DNA of 64,000 bases from Amoebophrya sp. A120 (Eukaryota; Sar; Dinophyceae; Syndiniales; Amoebophryaceae), in the NCBI GenBank assembly GCA_905178155.1, contig CAJINV010000021.1, positions 669,530-733,529 on the forward strand. The letters are read 5' to 3'. Under the pieces are notes generated by a model. That model saw nothing but the letters and a program-made list of their open reading frames with translations. It searched no databases and was not told where the DNA came from. Made by a program: the position numbers and the translations under genes. Positions within the stretch are counted from its first letter, which is position 1; each line of letters begins with the position of its first letter. This document shows, one piece after another, positions 32,241 through 44,173 of this stretch.

Positions 32241-35200
32241 TCATGTTGCTCCGTCCTCATCCACGTGATCTTCGTCAAAGAAGTTGATGACGTTACTCAC
32301 CACCAAAATACTCCCGGTCAATGTGGCCCACCTTGGCAGCAGGCCCTTGAGAAACCCCCGGGGGCTATAACAGTGCACAACTCCCCCTCCCCCTCATTTG
32401 TATAGCATGAACGGCAATACATGCATCAGCAAGAATGCCGGTTTTGCATGACAAATTTGCACTGGAGTACTTATAAGGCACTTGTCATGCAAACAGTGCG
32501 AAGAGGCAAAAGGTGAATTGGGTACTTTGCATTACCAATGAGGGGGAGGGGGTGGAGGACTTGTGCATTCTCATAGGGACCCTCCAGCCGCCAGATACGC
32601 GCCGCGGTTTCGACGAGCGGGGTGCTGTAGGCCTGTTATCCAGGAAGAAACAGAAACACCCATCCCCATCCAATTTGTAATGCAAAATATGCATCAGCTG
32701 CAGTGTTTGTCATGCAAAAAATGGATGGGGATTCATTGGTGTTTTTTCCTGGATACCTGTTGCTGCGACGCCACAACCATGGGGCCCGTGGAAAACAGGG
32801 TGAACACGGCGGACGAACTGAGCACGACAAAAGCCTCCTTCTTGAAGTTGTAGTACGCCAGCTGCTTGTATTCCTCGGGGCTCAATTCGGACGACTTCAC
32901 GCTCGTCTTCTCTCGCTGAAAGTCTTCCTCCGCCGCCCGGACCAGCTGCATCGACCGTTCCCGGAGGAGCATGTAGGTCTTCGAGTTACCACCATCGTCT
33001 TTGATGTACTTGTTGCGCGCTTCGGAAAACACCCCGGCGTAGCGATCCTCGGTTTCCATCTCGTTGATAGATATCACGCTCTTCATCTTTTTCGGCAGCT
33101 TTGCAGTTGAGGAAAAGAAACCACTAGAATTATCGGACTCATTTTTATCCCCAGCTACAACAACATTTTCCGGCGCTTCCCACTTGGCCGCGGGAATCTG
33201 GCCGACGGAGCCCAAACTCCCCAACGGACCGCGAGAAACAGTCGGAAACGCGGCGGCATCCACGGCGTGGGCGTCCTCCGTGTTCGGTGTCGGGCAAGCG
33301 CTGCCGTTGCCCCCACGAAGACCAGTCTCTAGCTCCTCACTGGAGCGGCTTAATGCCCGAAGAAGAAAGTTTTGCGACTGCTGCTCTGCGGCTGGTCGTT
33401 TTGACGCGTCGTTGTGCTGTATTGTACTTGAGCTACTTGAAGACGTGGATGATGTTGAGGTAGTTTTCCTTGACTCTGCGCCACCAGCACTAGAAGACGC
33501 TCCACCCTCTCCCGCCGCTACAACCTTCCCCGTAAACCACTCCTTTGCCATTTGCATGGTCGGCACGTACCTTTCCGGCTTCGGGAACCGCTCGAAAAAA
33601 ATCGACTCCATCTTGGCGATCAAATAGAAGAGACTCACCGTGTACGTGGCCTCGCGCATCATGATCATGGAGGTGCCGTACGGCGGAATTTTGTCCAAGA
33701 ACGTCGACCGCAGCGCCCGCTGGTACACGGGCTTTACCTCGCGTCGCAGCCGGCTGTCGCGGACCTCCTTGGCCTCCGCCATCTTCTGCTCGAACTCGGT
33801 TTTTTTCGCTTTGGCCACATCGTGGTTCACCATGGCAGACGACATCTCGTCCAGGACTGTGCGGGACAGAAACGCCGGCGAAACTTCAGACAGCACGGCG
33901 GACGAGACGCTGTGTTTTCGCTGCACGTGGTTCTTCAGCAGTTGCGAGGAAAATGGCGCGGTGGCGTTGTTTATAGCCGGAAGGGGGTTCATCGTTTTGC
34001 CTGCATTAGCTGCATTACTGTTGCCCATTTTATTTTGCAGATTCCTTGCCCTGTGGCGGATTTTCAGTTTTCTGTACTCGGCCGCGTCGTCCGATCCCAG
34101 CATGGACCGGAGCGCATCGGCTTCCGATCGAAGCGCGGTGTGGGCGTTTTTCCTGGGGAGGTCGGCAGGTTTTGATGCTTGAGGAATTGAGTTATTGTTT
34201 GCGGTCTTTGATGTCATTTCAGGATTTTTGGGGTCGTTATGTTTCGCAGAGCCGGAGAACGAACGGGTCTGCTGGGTTTTGCTATTTGTTGTACTAGAGG
34301 TCGTGCTAGTACTACTGGAGGAGCTTGTTGAGGCGCTGGGAGAAGCCTGTAGTGGTGTTGCGCTAGGAGGGGGTTGCTGGGGAGATGTTGCTGCTGCCGG
34401 AGCTCCTGTACGAGAACCTGAGCCGGAAGTAGTACTTGTGGAAGAGGACGCGGACGTGCCAGTGCCTGCTGTGCCACCACTACCCGCAGACGTGGTAGAT
34501 TTTTTGTTGTCAACAACAGCGTTCTGTTGCCCACTTGATGTAGTTCCGCTACTTGTCGTAGTACTAGAACTTGAATTACTATTTCCGCCCTGCTTTATCA
34601 TTCCTTCATGTTCCTGCACCCTATCCAGCCCGACGAGGTTTTTATCCCGCTCCGAAGGCGTCACGCCCATGACGTCCACTACGCGACGAAAGTTCTCCTT
34701 CTTGACATTGACCTTTTCACTCTCCATGTGCAACTTGGTGATGAAGGTTTCCGCCCACGTGCCGACCATCAAGCCGCCCATATCAAATGCAAAAGTGTTT
34801 GGGTCTGGAAACTTGTGATGCTGGTTGGGAAAGACAAGAAAACCTCAGTTGACTGCCAAGCATGACAAGTTTTGGAGTTGCTACAGTCTTGTCTATTCTG
34901 CATGACAAAGTGAGCTTCTGCATGAGAGAAAAGTGGGAGACTTGGGTCACGCCCATGACAAACTTAAGAGTTATGCTAGCCAAGCATGACAAACCTTGCA
35001 TCTTTCCAGACCCAGACACTTTTGCAATTGATAGCCCATCATTCCGGACAAAAGGGCTGACGCGGTCGGATTCGAGACCGTTTCCAACAAGTCACTGGTT
35101 GTCATCGTAGGGAATGTGGCGTTCCATCCAGTTGGCAGGAACCGGCTCTGGAAATTATAACCTGTTTCCGATGAAAGACCTTCTGTGGGTGTAGCTCCTG

Positions 35201-36083
35201 CGGCTCCAGCAGTAACACCACCTCGCAAAGATTGCCTTCCTCCTGCACTTAAGTAAGTGTCTGCGTCCGGATCCTCAGAGTCCGCCTTCTTCGCGTTTCT
35301 GGTCTGTCGCCGCAAATCCCGGATACGCTTCTCCAGCTCCTCCTCTGACTCCTGCTCCTTCAGCCGCGCAAAAGCCGCGCGCGGAATGTGGTAGCTGTAG
35401 CGCGGGCCGACGGGCGCAATTTTCCGCGCAATCGCGACCGACTCTTCAAACTCTTCCTCGGACAGGTCACCGCCCGGGAAAGCGAGCTCCGAATTCTTCT
35501 TGTGCATTTTTAGGTTAGTACCAGCTGTACTAGCGCCGCCCGATTCAACATCCTCTTCGTCCGCCGCTTGCGACGACAAAGAGCGCTTGAAAACAGAACC
35601 GATTGTCGTCCCGGTTGCAGATGATGGCTCTCGCGACGTGGAGGTTACAGTAGTGGGCCGCTGGCTATCGCCTTCGTTCTTTTTCTCTGAAGATATCGAG
35701 CTGGAGCTAGTACCCCTTTGCGCACGCATTCTGGCGAGGCTGTTGTGCACGAAATCTTCCACGTACAAGGTTCCGACGCCCGCGCAGAAAAAACTCAGCC
35801 CCCCGCGGTAGAGCTCGGCCACGCCGCGCGGCACGCCCAGACCGGCCGACATCCGCTTGGACAGGATCCAGGTAGGGTAGTTTATCATGATGTCCAACCC
35901 GTTGGCCAGCATCACCACCCCCAGCTGCCGAATGTACTTGTTTTCGCGAAAAAACTGCTGCACCGCCTGAGACGATGTGTCGCTGTTCGCGGGCGCCGCC
36001 TCGACGAAGACGGGGTTTCTGGTGGAGGAGCTGGACATAGTGGCAGTTACGCCGCCCTCGGGGGCCGACGGTGCTGGTTGCAT
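32241..36083 (-). CDS. enlarged mitochondrial carrier (SLC25) family protein, 1081 aa
   Basis: Exons are 36083-35034, 34775-32756, 32631-32579 and 32363-32241, interrupted by introners B3, C1 and E1, total 1082 codons with the stop. Carriers of this family move metabolites across the inner mitochondrial membrane. Visible family features: ANGLDIMINYPTWILSKRM (a Px[DE]xx[KR]-like helix, Asp/Glu replaced by Thr) followed by ELYRGGLSFF near residues 60-95. A second block is LDKIPPYGTSMIMMREATYT. The C-terminal block is ETAARIWRLEGPRGFLKGLLPRW, which is the classical helix-turn-GLLPR carrier signature. The frame of that last block is what fixes the E1 splice point. A usual carrier is about 300 aa; here several hundred residues of Ser/Thr/Gly-rich sequence are inserted between repeats, so transport competence is uncertain. 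Substrate cannot be told. Confidence 0.72.
32364..32578. mobile_element. introner E1 (family E, only copy), about 215 bp
   Basis: Inverted ends TGCACAACTCCCCCTCCCCC and AGGGGGAGGGGGTGGAGG lie just inside CTATAAC/CTCATAG. Target repeat is a short G run (GGG at each edge), so the exact splice position is ambiguous by a few bases. The choice that gives RLEGPRGFLKGLLPRW restores the carrier signature. The interior contains GCATGACAAATTTGC, a motif shared with other families. Confidence 0.78.
32638..32755. mobile_element. introner C1 (family C), 118 bp
   Basis: Termini ATCCAGGAAGAAACAGAAAC...CCCATCCCCATCCA and the inverted TGGATGGGGATTC...TTTTTTCCTGGAT. Target duplication CCTGTT at 32632-32637 and 32756-32761. 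Excision reads VASQQ-QAYSTPLVE in frame. On the coding strand one alignment within the repeat gives GTATCC...AACAG, so this copy alone can be a canonical intron. Confidence 0.88.
34780..35033. mobile_element. introner B3 (family B), 254 bp
   Basis: Termini TGCAAAAGTGTTTGGGTCTG and inverted CCAGACCCAGACACTTTTGC. Target duplication GCCC at 34776-34779 and 35034-35037. Excision reads LLSGMMG-GLMVGTWAET in frame. Confidence 0.87.
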
Positions 36084-37307
36084 GGCGTCGACGTGTTGGT
36101 TCCTCTAGGTGGTGGTCAGTGTGGATAATACAGCACGCCTTTATGTCGTTGTCGCTTCACGATCACGCTCCGAGACAGACTTGTAGCGCCGGCTCCGGGA
36201 CGAGGTTTAGCAAAAACTACTTAACTTGCTCTGTGATGACGTTGTAGGTGCCAGCCTCAGCTCTAGAAAGCCGTCTGTTTGCAGATCGTAGTATGGTCAG
36301 CGAAGCAGAAGCACGAGAGCCGCAGAAGTCTTCCACGATCAACTTCTGCAGCGCGCGGACAACGAGTGCCTGACGCTTCAGAACGCATGATGTCCGCCCT
36401 TTGCTTTCAAGTGCATTTTTCAACTTTAGAATAGAATACATTGGAGGACATCGTAGATAAGTTATGATCACGAGAGAGTAAAAAAACCTTCAGTGTCGTG
36501 CTGTGTGCAGATTTTCTAAGGACCTGAGCAGAATGTTGCAGTCAAGAGAAAGCCGCTAAATTTGTGTCGTCCTGGCAAGTCATGGTCATCGTCAGACGGC
36601 GCTCTCTTGAACTCTCCCGTCCCTCTTCCACCTCATCTTCTCTCTCAAATACCAAAGACAAACTCACTCCCGAGCACACTCACCGAGAGACAGGACTTGG
36701 TCCTCTTCTTGATGTAATTGTAACGCTTACTCCAATTATGCCAATTGTATACGCGCAATTTGCGCGTCGCAGTAAATGCAGAAGATGTAACCGAGCGACG
36801 CAAATCCTCAACGACCGACAGTTCATCGTGATCACAGGCGGCAAAACATCTTTATCAAATTTAGTTTTTATCAATTCTACACAGACTCCGAGGACGCCCA
36901 CGACGTCGACAAGAGTGCATGAAAGAGCCGAGAACCGAAATAGATGTCGCGCAGTGTTCCAGAAAAAGTCCAAGGTTTGTGCACTTCAACACATTTGTAC
37001 AGAGATCCGCTCAGCTGCAAGATGGAGCTTCCTCTTTGAAAGATTTCTTTGATAAATTCAGCTTCAACTTTAGTTCGCTTTTCGTTCATCATTCTGAAAC
37101 ACAATTTTCATACGGACATCTTTTGGCTTCGCGGAGGTCACGATCTTACCACGGTTTGATAGCAAAAAACCCTCGGCGTCTTCTTCATCATACAGTTCTT
37201 GTTTTCAAACTGAAACAGGAACCTTTTGATTCATTTTCTTATGCTGCCTGTCGAATGGAGGACGCAACACTTAAATTGCCCCCTTCCTCAGGGTACAACT
37301 ACTCATT
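36084..37307. other. intergenic, no feature recognised
   Basis: 1.2 kb between the EF-hand gene's stop and the carrier's start codon. Only short frames; no repeats or introner termini were seen. Confidence 0.5.
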
Positions 37308-38866
37308 TCACGCCAGCGACGCTTTTCGGTTCTGGGGGCTCTTCGCTTTCCTGGGACTCATTCCCAGCTTCGGATGCCCCTCTTCGTCTTCTTTGGTCAT
37401 TGTGGAGAGAAGACGGAACTCGAACTCATTGTAGGCCATGCCCTGCGATCCCTCTGCTATCCCGGCACCTGTTGGTTGTGGCATGATGAGTCGCGTTGAT
37501 GTTGACCACGAGATTTTCATATATGGAAAATGATTCATCGTGATCCACTATTGAAGTATTTGGATTTTGTTTTTGGTTTCGCTATAGTACCGTGGTCCTT
37601 GGCATTTTCCCACTCTTCCTCCGTCATGAGCTCGACGCCCGGTTGGACGTTGAGCAAGTTAGCCGCGTCCCGGACCGAGAGTGTGTTGTCGCCCAGGATG
37701 CCGTAGGCCTCCATCAAGCTTTGTGGCGTTATCATGCCGCCGGAGGGGGCAAAAAACTTGTAGGCCTCCCGGATCTCCTCCTCGCGCGACAGCGGGCGGG
37801 ACAGGTGATTCAACAGGGCGCAAAGCTCGGGAAAGGTAATCCCGTCGTCCGGATCCTTGGGGAACTTGACATCTGGGAGGTGTTGATGAGGATGGTATAA
37901 TAATTTTCTGTTGTGCTAAATTCGGCGACCGCAGGGTGAAATACATGTCAACAGTTATTCTCTTCGTGGGCAAATAAAGCAGTAACATTTGGCTCCCATG
38001 TGTGTCGAGTGCGAACGAATGATAATGAAGCGGACCACGGTGCTCAAATAGCAAGACCAAAAATTAGTATGTGCGATTTGTTAATAGCTGCGTTCAGCGT
38101 TAATACGTCATCGTCAGCTACGGGATAGAGAATCGAAACAAATGACAAAAGTTAAGTGGGTACTGATGCCCAGCACTCGCAGCATCTGATTGAACTATCC
38201 TGTGCAAAAGTATCGTACTCGTATAAATGCAAGTCTTGCAGCATTACAAATCTTGTTCCCAAGGCAACTCAGCATGACAAATTTTATTTCTCATGCTGAG
38301 GAAATTTGTAATGCATTTATACGAGTACGTGTACGATGCTTTTGCAATTCAAATGAACTCCTGCTCGTCGATACTGCCTATGGAGATCTCAAGCGTTACA
38401 TTCTCAAGTGTCTGTTAGAAGATGAATCTGTCATGCAAAAGTACCATCATCATCCTCACGATCAAGCTGCTCCGCATGACAAATTTACGAAGGGCTAAAC
38501 CGCGCCTAAGTGGTCTGTGCGTAATTTGTAATGCTACAGGTGCCAGCTTCCCCCTTTAACTTTTCCCATTCTTGCGTCGCAAATTCATGCAACGGCTGAG
38601 AATGTAACACTTGAGAACGCCATACTGCCCCCGTTGTCCTTATCGAACATAAGGAAAAACTATGCACAGCAAAGCATTCTCTTTCCCGACCAATATGTTG
38701 ATCCCAGCTCGGGAAGACAGATTTTTGCAGGATCATGTCAACGACACTCATCGTTCAGTGTCGATAAGCATCCCAGCATCTAAAGACTCAAATTTGTGGT
38801 GGAAAAAGAGAAAAATCTTGCATTCGATACAAGTTCCTTGAAGTCATCGCTATCGACGAAGCTCAT
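37308..38866 (-). CDS. calmodulin-like EF-hand protein, 186 aa, six exons
   Basis: Exons are 38866-38831 (36 bp), 38659-38624 (36), 38372-38354 (19), 38190-38164 (27), 37872-37591 (282) and 37468-37308 (161), total 187 codons with the stop. Junctions 2 and 3 are introners F1 and A4; the others are canonical. The spliced start MSFVDSDDFKELFFLMFDKDNGGSIDEQEF aligns with the first calmodulin EF-hand. The loop DKDNGGSIDEQE has Asp, Asp, Asn, Gly, Ile and Glu at the expected places, so it should bind calcium. The second hand (PKDPDDGITFPEL) keeps Asp and Glu. The third (APSGGMITPQSL) lacks the Asp residues and is probably inactive. The fourth is interrupted by an insert and ends GMAYNEFEFRLLSTM. 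A basic tail of about 30 residues follows. It might be a centrin- or calmodulin-type regulator. Confidence 0.88.
38196..38353. mobile_element. introner A4 (family A), 158 bp
   Basis: Termini TGTGCAAAAGTATCGTACTC and inverted TACGAGTACGTGTACGATGC. Target duplication TGAAC at 38191-38195 and 38354-38358. Excision joins IDEQEF-NQMLRVLGI in frame. The interior is nearly the same as A3 and A7. Confidence 0.88.
38379..38623. mobile_element. introner F1 (family F, only copy), 245 bp
   Basis: Termini TCAAGCGTTACATTCTCA and inverted TGAGAATGTAACACTTGA, within TATGGAG/CGCCAT. Target duplication ACTGCC at 38373-38378 and 38624-38629. It interrupts the codons of the first EF-hand loop between Ser and Ile. 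Excision restores DKDNGGS-IDEQEF. Confidence 0.88.
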
Positions 38867-39650
38867 TTTCTTGTCGTGTACTAGCTGTAGGTCGTTGTCC
38901 AGAAACAGCTAGATTCCACGTCAATCTTTCACCAAAAGGAGCAGCGGATCAGGAGCTGCTCGGTGGTTGTATCATGTTGATTGGGCGTGCAGTCTCAATG
39001 TTAGTGGTCCTCAGTGTTGCAACTACATCGGGGGAGATGGTCCTCCCGATTGGCGATTTCAGCCGGTTCAGCTGATCTGAAAGAACGAAGATAGACGAAC
39101 TTCAAGGTGGATACAGCTGGGCCTCGAGCGGATAAGTAAGTAATCGTCCGCGGAGACACCACCAACAGGGGACATCAACCTCTCTCAACACGACTCGCAC
39201 CTTGTTCTGCTACTTGAGTTCGTTTGTCTTTGCTTTTTCGTGTGGAGGTCGTACTAAACCACTTCTATGCAACTCGACGAGTTCATTGAGATTCAGGCTC
39301 TGCATCACAAGTTCACTCAAATGGATGAACGTGAAACAAGGAGGCGGACAATACGCCGGTCATGGATGAGTAGTCTTCACTTTGGTTCGCTTTATTCCGG
39401 GCTGGCCAGTGGAAGACATCGCGTCTTCATTGATGTGTATGTGACAGATTGATAGACTCAACCACATCATCTTCTGTACGCGCCCAGGCGGGGCCGGACC
39501 GTATCTGAATTCTCAAGTTTAGCTAGTCCTAGTCAGTGAGAGTAGCAACAAATTCGAAGAAATGGAATGATTGTTTTTTCTGCCGCGGCTTGTTCCTGTC
39601 ATTTGGAAACTTCAACAGTGTTCCCGTTGCGCGATCAGAAAAAGTCTTCA
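38867..39650. other. intergenic, no feature recognised
   Basis: About 780 bp between the methyltransferase gene's end and the EF-hand start codon. A 61-codon plus-strand frame at 39267-39452 has no supporting context. No repeats. Confidence 0.45.
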
Positions 39651-42189
39651 TTACAGCTCTTCCCTGCCAGCAACAGCCGTCTCTGGCGTGCCCCAGTTGA
39701 ACTGATGGCGACCGGCACAGCAGATGACGTGGCGGCTTTCTTCCTTCTTTTGAGTTATTGTGCGCGCCGTCGAATTATGTGGAGGAGGAGTGCCTGTTGT
39801 ACTAGAAGAAGAAGAACTACTAGAGCCACTTCTTGCAAGAGCTTTTTCATCCTCACTCTGGTGCTGTCGTATCCTTTCTTGGAAGAAATTGTCCGCGTTC
39901 AACACAAATTCCTGCTCGCTCGGCACCGGGTCGCGCGTCACGTCGCGGAAAAACCCCGGGTCGATCCGGAACACCTGGCTCTCGTGCAGTTCCTTCCCGG
40001 CAGAGGACTGAAGGATGTGCTGAAACAGGGTTTCCCGCTGGCCGCAGGTCACACCGCACCGTCGGACGCACTCGTTGCGGTACGTGGTGAAAGACGGCGA
40101 GAGCCGACTACACACGCTTTCGCTGTCCTCACTGTGGTCTGCTGAGACCACGGACGAGACGAGATGAGCCGCAGTAGCATGTGCTTTGGTACTAGAAGAA
40201 GACAAGGCTGAGGGTTTTATCGGTGCAAGCGTCGTCGTTGAGGGTGCAGCGGGATTTGGTATTACTTCTTTCACAGCGATGGTGGTATCATCTTTGTTTC
40301 TAGCACCTGAGGTTGCCAGTGCTCTACCATTACCCACGCCATCGTGGATGTTGGCTTGGAGACCAGCTGTTGATGCTGTAGGTCTACTACTACTTCCCTC
40401 GTGGTACGACGAACCCGCAACACCTCCTTCTCTCGTCGTTTGCGGAACCCCCGAGAAGCAGGCATGAAGATCTGCGGCACCTCCACTTCCGGTTGACGAG
40501 GAGAGCAGTGCGAAGTCCTCGGGAAAAATCTGGCGCAGGCGGCGATCACAGTCGAACTGGCAGAGGGTGCGGCACTTCGTCTTGAAATTCGCGTGGTCGC
40601 GGTAAAACAACGAAAAGTACCAAGAGTGCTGCGGATACACGCGGTTGATCGGGAAGGACCGGAACGTCTGCGTCCGCACGCGGGCGTCAAGGGCCGCGGT
40701 CTTCAGGACGAAGAAGGAAACAAATTTCACCGGCTCTTTTGTCACGTGCACCGGGGAAGTTGACGGTCGAGGGACTGATAAAGAAAAACAAGGAGTCGAG
40801 CTTTATTCTCTTTAGTTTCCAAGATGTCCAACACTACCAGTAAAGTTTTGATTTTCGTTTAGGTTTACGTATACGTTCTGCGGAGGAATATATCCAGTCA
40901 AGAATCCCTCTTCGATGTAATGTAGAAGGGTCTTCATCCGAATTTCAAATCTTTACTGAAACAGGACGAGTGCGCTACGTAAAAATTATACCAGCGCCAT
41001 CCGCTCCGCTCCCGCCATCCTCTGCCCCAACAGCTGAAGTTGTGCTCGCTGCACCGTCCCCCCTATCAACGCCGGTAGAAGACGAGATCGTGCCCAGGAA
41101 GCTTTGGACCGCGGTTTGCACGAAGAAATCGCCTTCCGGCAGCTCCCCGTCGCAGTAGTCGTGACCCGCGATCACCCCGCCGATCCTCAACTTGGGCCAC
41201 CACGCGATCAAGTCCGAGAACACGCCCTGGAAGTCGTGGCGCGCGTCCAGGTAAACGAAGTCCAACGACTGGTCTGCCACCTCCTTTGCCGCGTCTTCGC
41301 TCCACGCGTGCAGAATTTTGTACCGGTCTTCAAATATGGGGCGGGACTACAAAAGTGTCTTGCCGGTGTTGGAAGTAACAAGCGCACCATATGTATATGA
41401 CTATCAGGAAAGGCAAAATATTTCTATCTTGTTGCGATGACACGATAATCGGGTCGATGGAAGAACGAATAAGCGATATACCGAACATAACAAACAGTCC
41501 TCATAGGATGATCGAGCACTTCTTGACAAGTAGCGACATAAGTAGAGCTATCACTTCTTCCAGATCCCGACGCAGCTACCACCTCGTCAGTGCATACCGA
41601 ATGGCTGCAACGCTTCCACCGCTTTTTGCTTCAGCGTCTGCATGCCGGTGGAGCCAATGTTGGCGATGTCGATGTAGGTCTGCGACACCACGTGCTCCCA
41701 CCGGTCTACCAGGTACAGCAATTTCCCCTGCCACTTTTCCAGAAACTGTTTCGCGTGCACCCCCCGCTGCACCCCGATCTCCACCGCGTGACCGGTGAGC
41801 CCCATGCAATTGAGCAGGTACGCGAAATCCTCCCGGGTGTTTGGGTAGTGCGACGCGAGACACTTCTCGAACTTTGCCTCGTTTTGGTCCGACTCGGGTG
41901 GCGAAGCGGCTCCTGCGCCGGTAGAGGTACTGTCGGCGGCCTGGGTGGTCGCCGTGGCTTTGTGGTCTCGCTCAGCAGCATTCTCATTCGCAGCGACCTG
42001 TCGAACGGAGTAATTCAGAGCAGAGAACAAAGCCCTAACAAGCACGAGACAGCGGACGGTGCAACGCAAACGCCAGCTGGACCTCCGTTTGCAAGAACCG
42101 TTGTAGTTCGCGCTCCGATCTTTATGCAGGTCTTCTGCAAATCTTGTTGGGCGGGTGGTCTTGCATCGCTTTTTGAGAAGGTCCCACAT
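39651..42189 (-). CDS. class I SAM-dependent methyltransferase-like protein, 683 aa
   Basis: Exons 42189-41598, 41327-40992 and 40774-39651 join in frame (canonical GT...AG; total 684 codons with the stop). Near residue 35-55 a hydrophobic stretch (CTVRCLVLVRALFSALNYS) may be a membrane anchor after a basic N-terminus, as in Golgi-type type II proteins. The methyltransferase-type domain follows: HAVEIGVQRGVHAKQFLEKW is motif I with GxxxG-like SAM loop, LYLVDRW closes the second strand, and SLDFVYLDARHDFQGVFSDLIAWW and LRIGGVIAGHDYCDG are the typical later strands. The third exon adds about 370 residues: an ordered part (INRVYPQHSWYFSLFYRDHANF, CRTLCQFDCDRRLR), then Ser/Thr-rich sequence. The substrate cannot be inferred. 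The second acceptor was chosen as GAAG|ACCGG because the nearer TAG acceptor brings a stop into frame. Confidence 0.75.
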
Positions 42190-43020
42190 GATCTACTCGT
42201 GGTGCTGTTCGAGGCAGCTACCTGCTGCTGTACCTCGCCGCCGTTCTGGACCCCACAATTCCTCCTGCTCGTGCTCGTTCCCGATGTGCAGAAGAACGGT
42301 CTGTCAGGAGCAGGACACTTTCTGCACCAAGAAGGAGCGCATGGTCTAGCTGTAGAGCCAGCTGACACGCCAGCAGCTACAAGAACAACCTTGTTATCGC
42401 CATGATCTTTTCGGTGCCTCGTACGACAACGCCATGCTGAACGTAGATGTTGATTTGCAAGCACTAATTCCAGCAACCGATCAAGAGGAACGCGTTGGAG
42501 GAGGAGAACCCCTGGTCTGTGACTGTGAGCGTCGTTTACGTATCTACCCGATAGAAGTAGACACAAGAGGAGCAACTACATGACCGACGCGCATTCGAGG
42601 CAGTGAGAACAAGACGCAAATAAATGGAGCTCACAAGGCGGTCTGACACAGCAGACACAGTCTGCTGGATCATGCATGTGGAATCACCTCCCAAAGAACA
42701 AAGACTACTGACCACGACTCTGAGGAGCTTTTATAACTGCCGGTGATCTACTTTTTTACGTCTGTTGAAGTTGAGGATCATTCTACCTAGTACTTATCTG
42801 TAACTTTCGCGTTATCTTGTTGCCCTAATATTCGAAATCCAAGGAATAGGAAACACTGCTCACCGGCCTCGCTACTAAGGGCTTCCTTGTTGATCATCAT
42901 AATAGCAAAAGTCTACGCTCGCCGATAAAATCTTCATGGTCCGCGGCACAGTTCTTTTCTGACTGAACATAAAACGCGTGGCTTTCCCCTCCAGGAGCGA
43001 AAGTACGACCTATGTATTCT
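42190..43020. other. intergenic, no feature recognised
   Basis: About 830 bp. A minus-strand frame overlaps the methyltransferase start in a different register but lacks motifs. Nothing else is visible. Confidence 0.45.
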
Positions 43021-44065
43021 TCAAACAGCCTGGACGAGATCCCGCGCCACACCCTCCCGGGCAGTCGGGACCGCAGACAAGTACGCTAGAATACCGGCGC
43101 CGGCCGCGAAGACACTCAGCGTCGGATATGCGAACGGGACGGTCGTGTCGAGGAACAAACAAAACACCGCGCTTCCCGTAAAGCAGCCCCCGAAAATCTT
43201 CAACAAAGGACGTGGAGATGCGAGTTTATTTTGGTCAGTGCTGTTGTTTGAGCCCGGATGTCCTCTGGGCACTTGCGGTGTCCACCTCGCGCAAGAATTA
43301 TTGTTTATTTCAGCTTTTGATGTAGTCTCCGCACGAGCGACGTTCGTAGAGTTGTGTGGTCTCAGAAGGTTTTCCACATCTTCACCGACTCGAGCCTCAT
43401 TCAGCATTGCTGCGCCTTCGTCCAGCTGCAGTTCGAGCTGCTGCGAAGATTTTTTATTCCCTGTAGAAGTTTTCGCATTTTTCCTCAGCCGCGAATTCCG
43501 GGAAAAGTGAAGGGACAGTATGGTAGCAGTGCTAAGCGTGGAGACGGCAAGCAGGAACAGTGGATGTGGTTGCAGCCGCTCGTCTTTTCCTCGCACCAAA
43601 AAGTCAACAACCCTTGCCCCAGGAGTCCAGCTGGCAATTCTGTTCGCGGAGAAAACGGCGAGGGAAATGTACGTGACACTTGCGGCCTGCAGCCAAGAGT
43701 ATGCAGCAACAAGAGTGCTTTTGCGGCTTCTGTGTGAGTTCAGCTTCAAGTGAACTCACTGCAGTGATATGTATCTTCATTGACTTGTGCCTAGTACATT
43801 CTTCACGTCTGCGTAGTTTAGCGGACGACGACCGCGCTACTGTTTGAAACATACAACCGAACCCGTGAGGACGAACATGGTTTGCGCAACAAGTAAGAAC
43901 GGAGCAGACACACTCACGGGCTGCAACAATGGCTGGCAGCCGCAGTGATTTGTTGGTTCCAAACCGTAGCATCCCGAAAACGCACAACGCGGTATCACCA
44001 TCACCTCGGCGGCTTTCCCGGTCGATGCAATCGAGAAAATCAACGCACAAGAGTTTGTCCTCCAT
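43021..44065 (-). CDS. multi-pass membrane protein, 286 aa
   Basis: Exon 1 (44065-43914, MEDKLLCVDFLDCIDRESRR) joins exon 2 (43729-43021) through CCGTGA|GTGTGT...CACAG, phase 2, giving 287 codons with the stop. About four hydrophobic stretches are seen: STLVAAYSWLQAASVTYISLAVF, PLFLLAVSTLSTATILSLHF, LLKIFGGCFTGSAVFCLFL and LSVFAAGAGILAYLSAV. A polar Glu/Asn/Ser-rich loop of about 90 residues separates the second and third. No family is recognised. Exon 1 is less certain than exon 2 because it rests only on phase and on its ATG. Confidence 0.6.
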
Positions 44066-44173
44066 CTTTTAGCAATGCTCTGACATACACATATTTCAAC
44101 TGCGGTTGTGCGGGAATCAATTGACGGAAAAGATGGAAAAAATGAGATCTCTGTCTCTGTCTAACTCTCTCAT

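Noticed and set aside
33064-34818. Plus-strand frames of about 190-210 codons
   Set aside because: They are antisense to the carrier gene, whose exons are supported by family signatures and exact phase.
39267-39452. 61-codon plus-strand frame with LDEFIEIQALHHKF
   Set aside because: Looks slightly EF-hand-like, but there is no calcium loop, it is too short, and it is on the opposite strand.
41328-41346. Acceptor TTTTGTAG|TCCC for methyltransferase exon 2
   Set aside because: From the phase-1 donor it leads to an in-frame TGA after six codons; the GAAG|ACCGG acceptor keeps the domain and sums to whole codons.
43604-44065. Continuation of the 44065 frame through 43604 without splicing
   Set aside because: It overlaps the well-supported membrane exon in another register and becomes Cys/His/Arg-rich; splicing at CCGTGA|GTGTGT restores the membrane protein.
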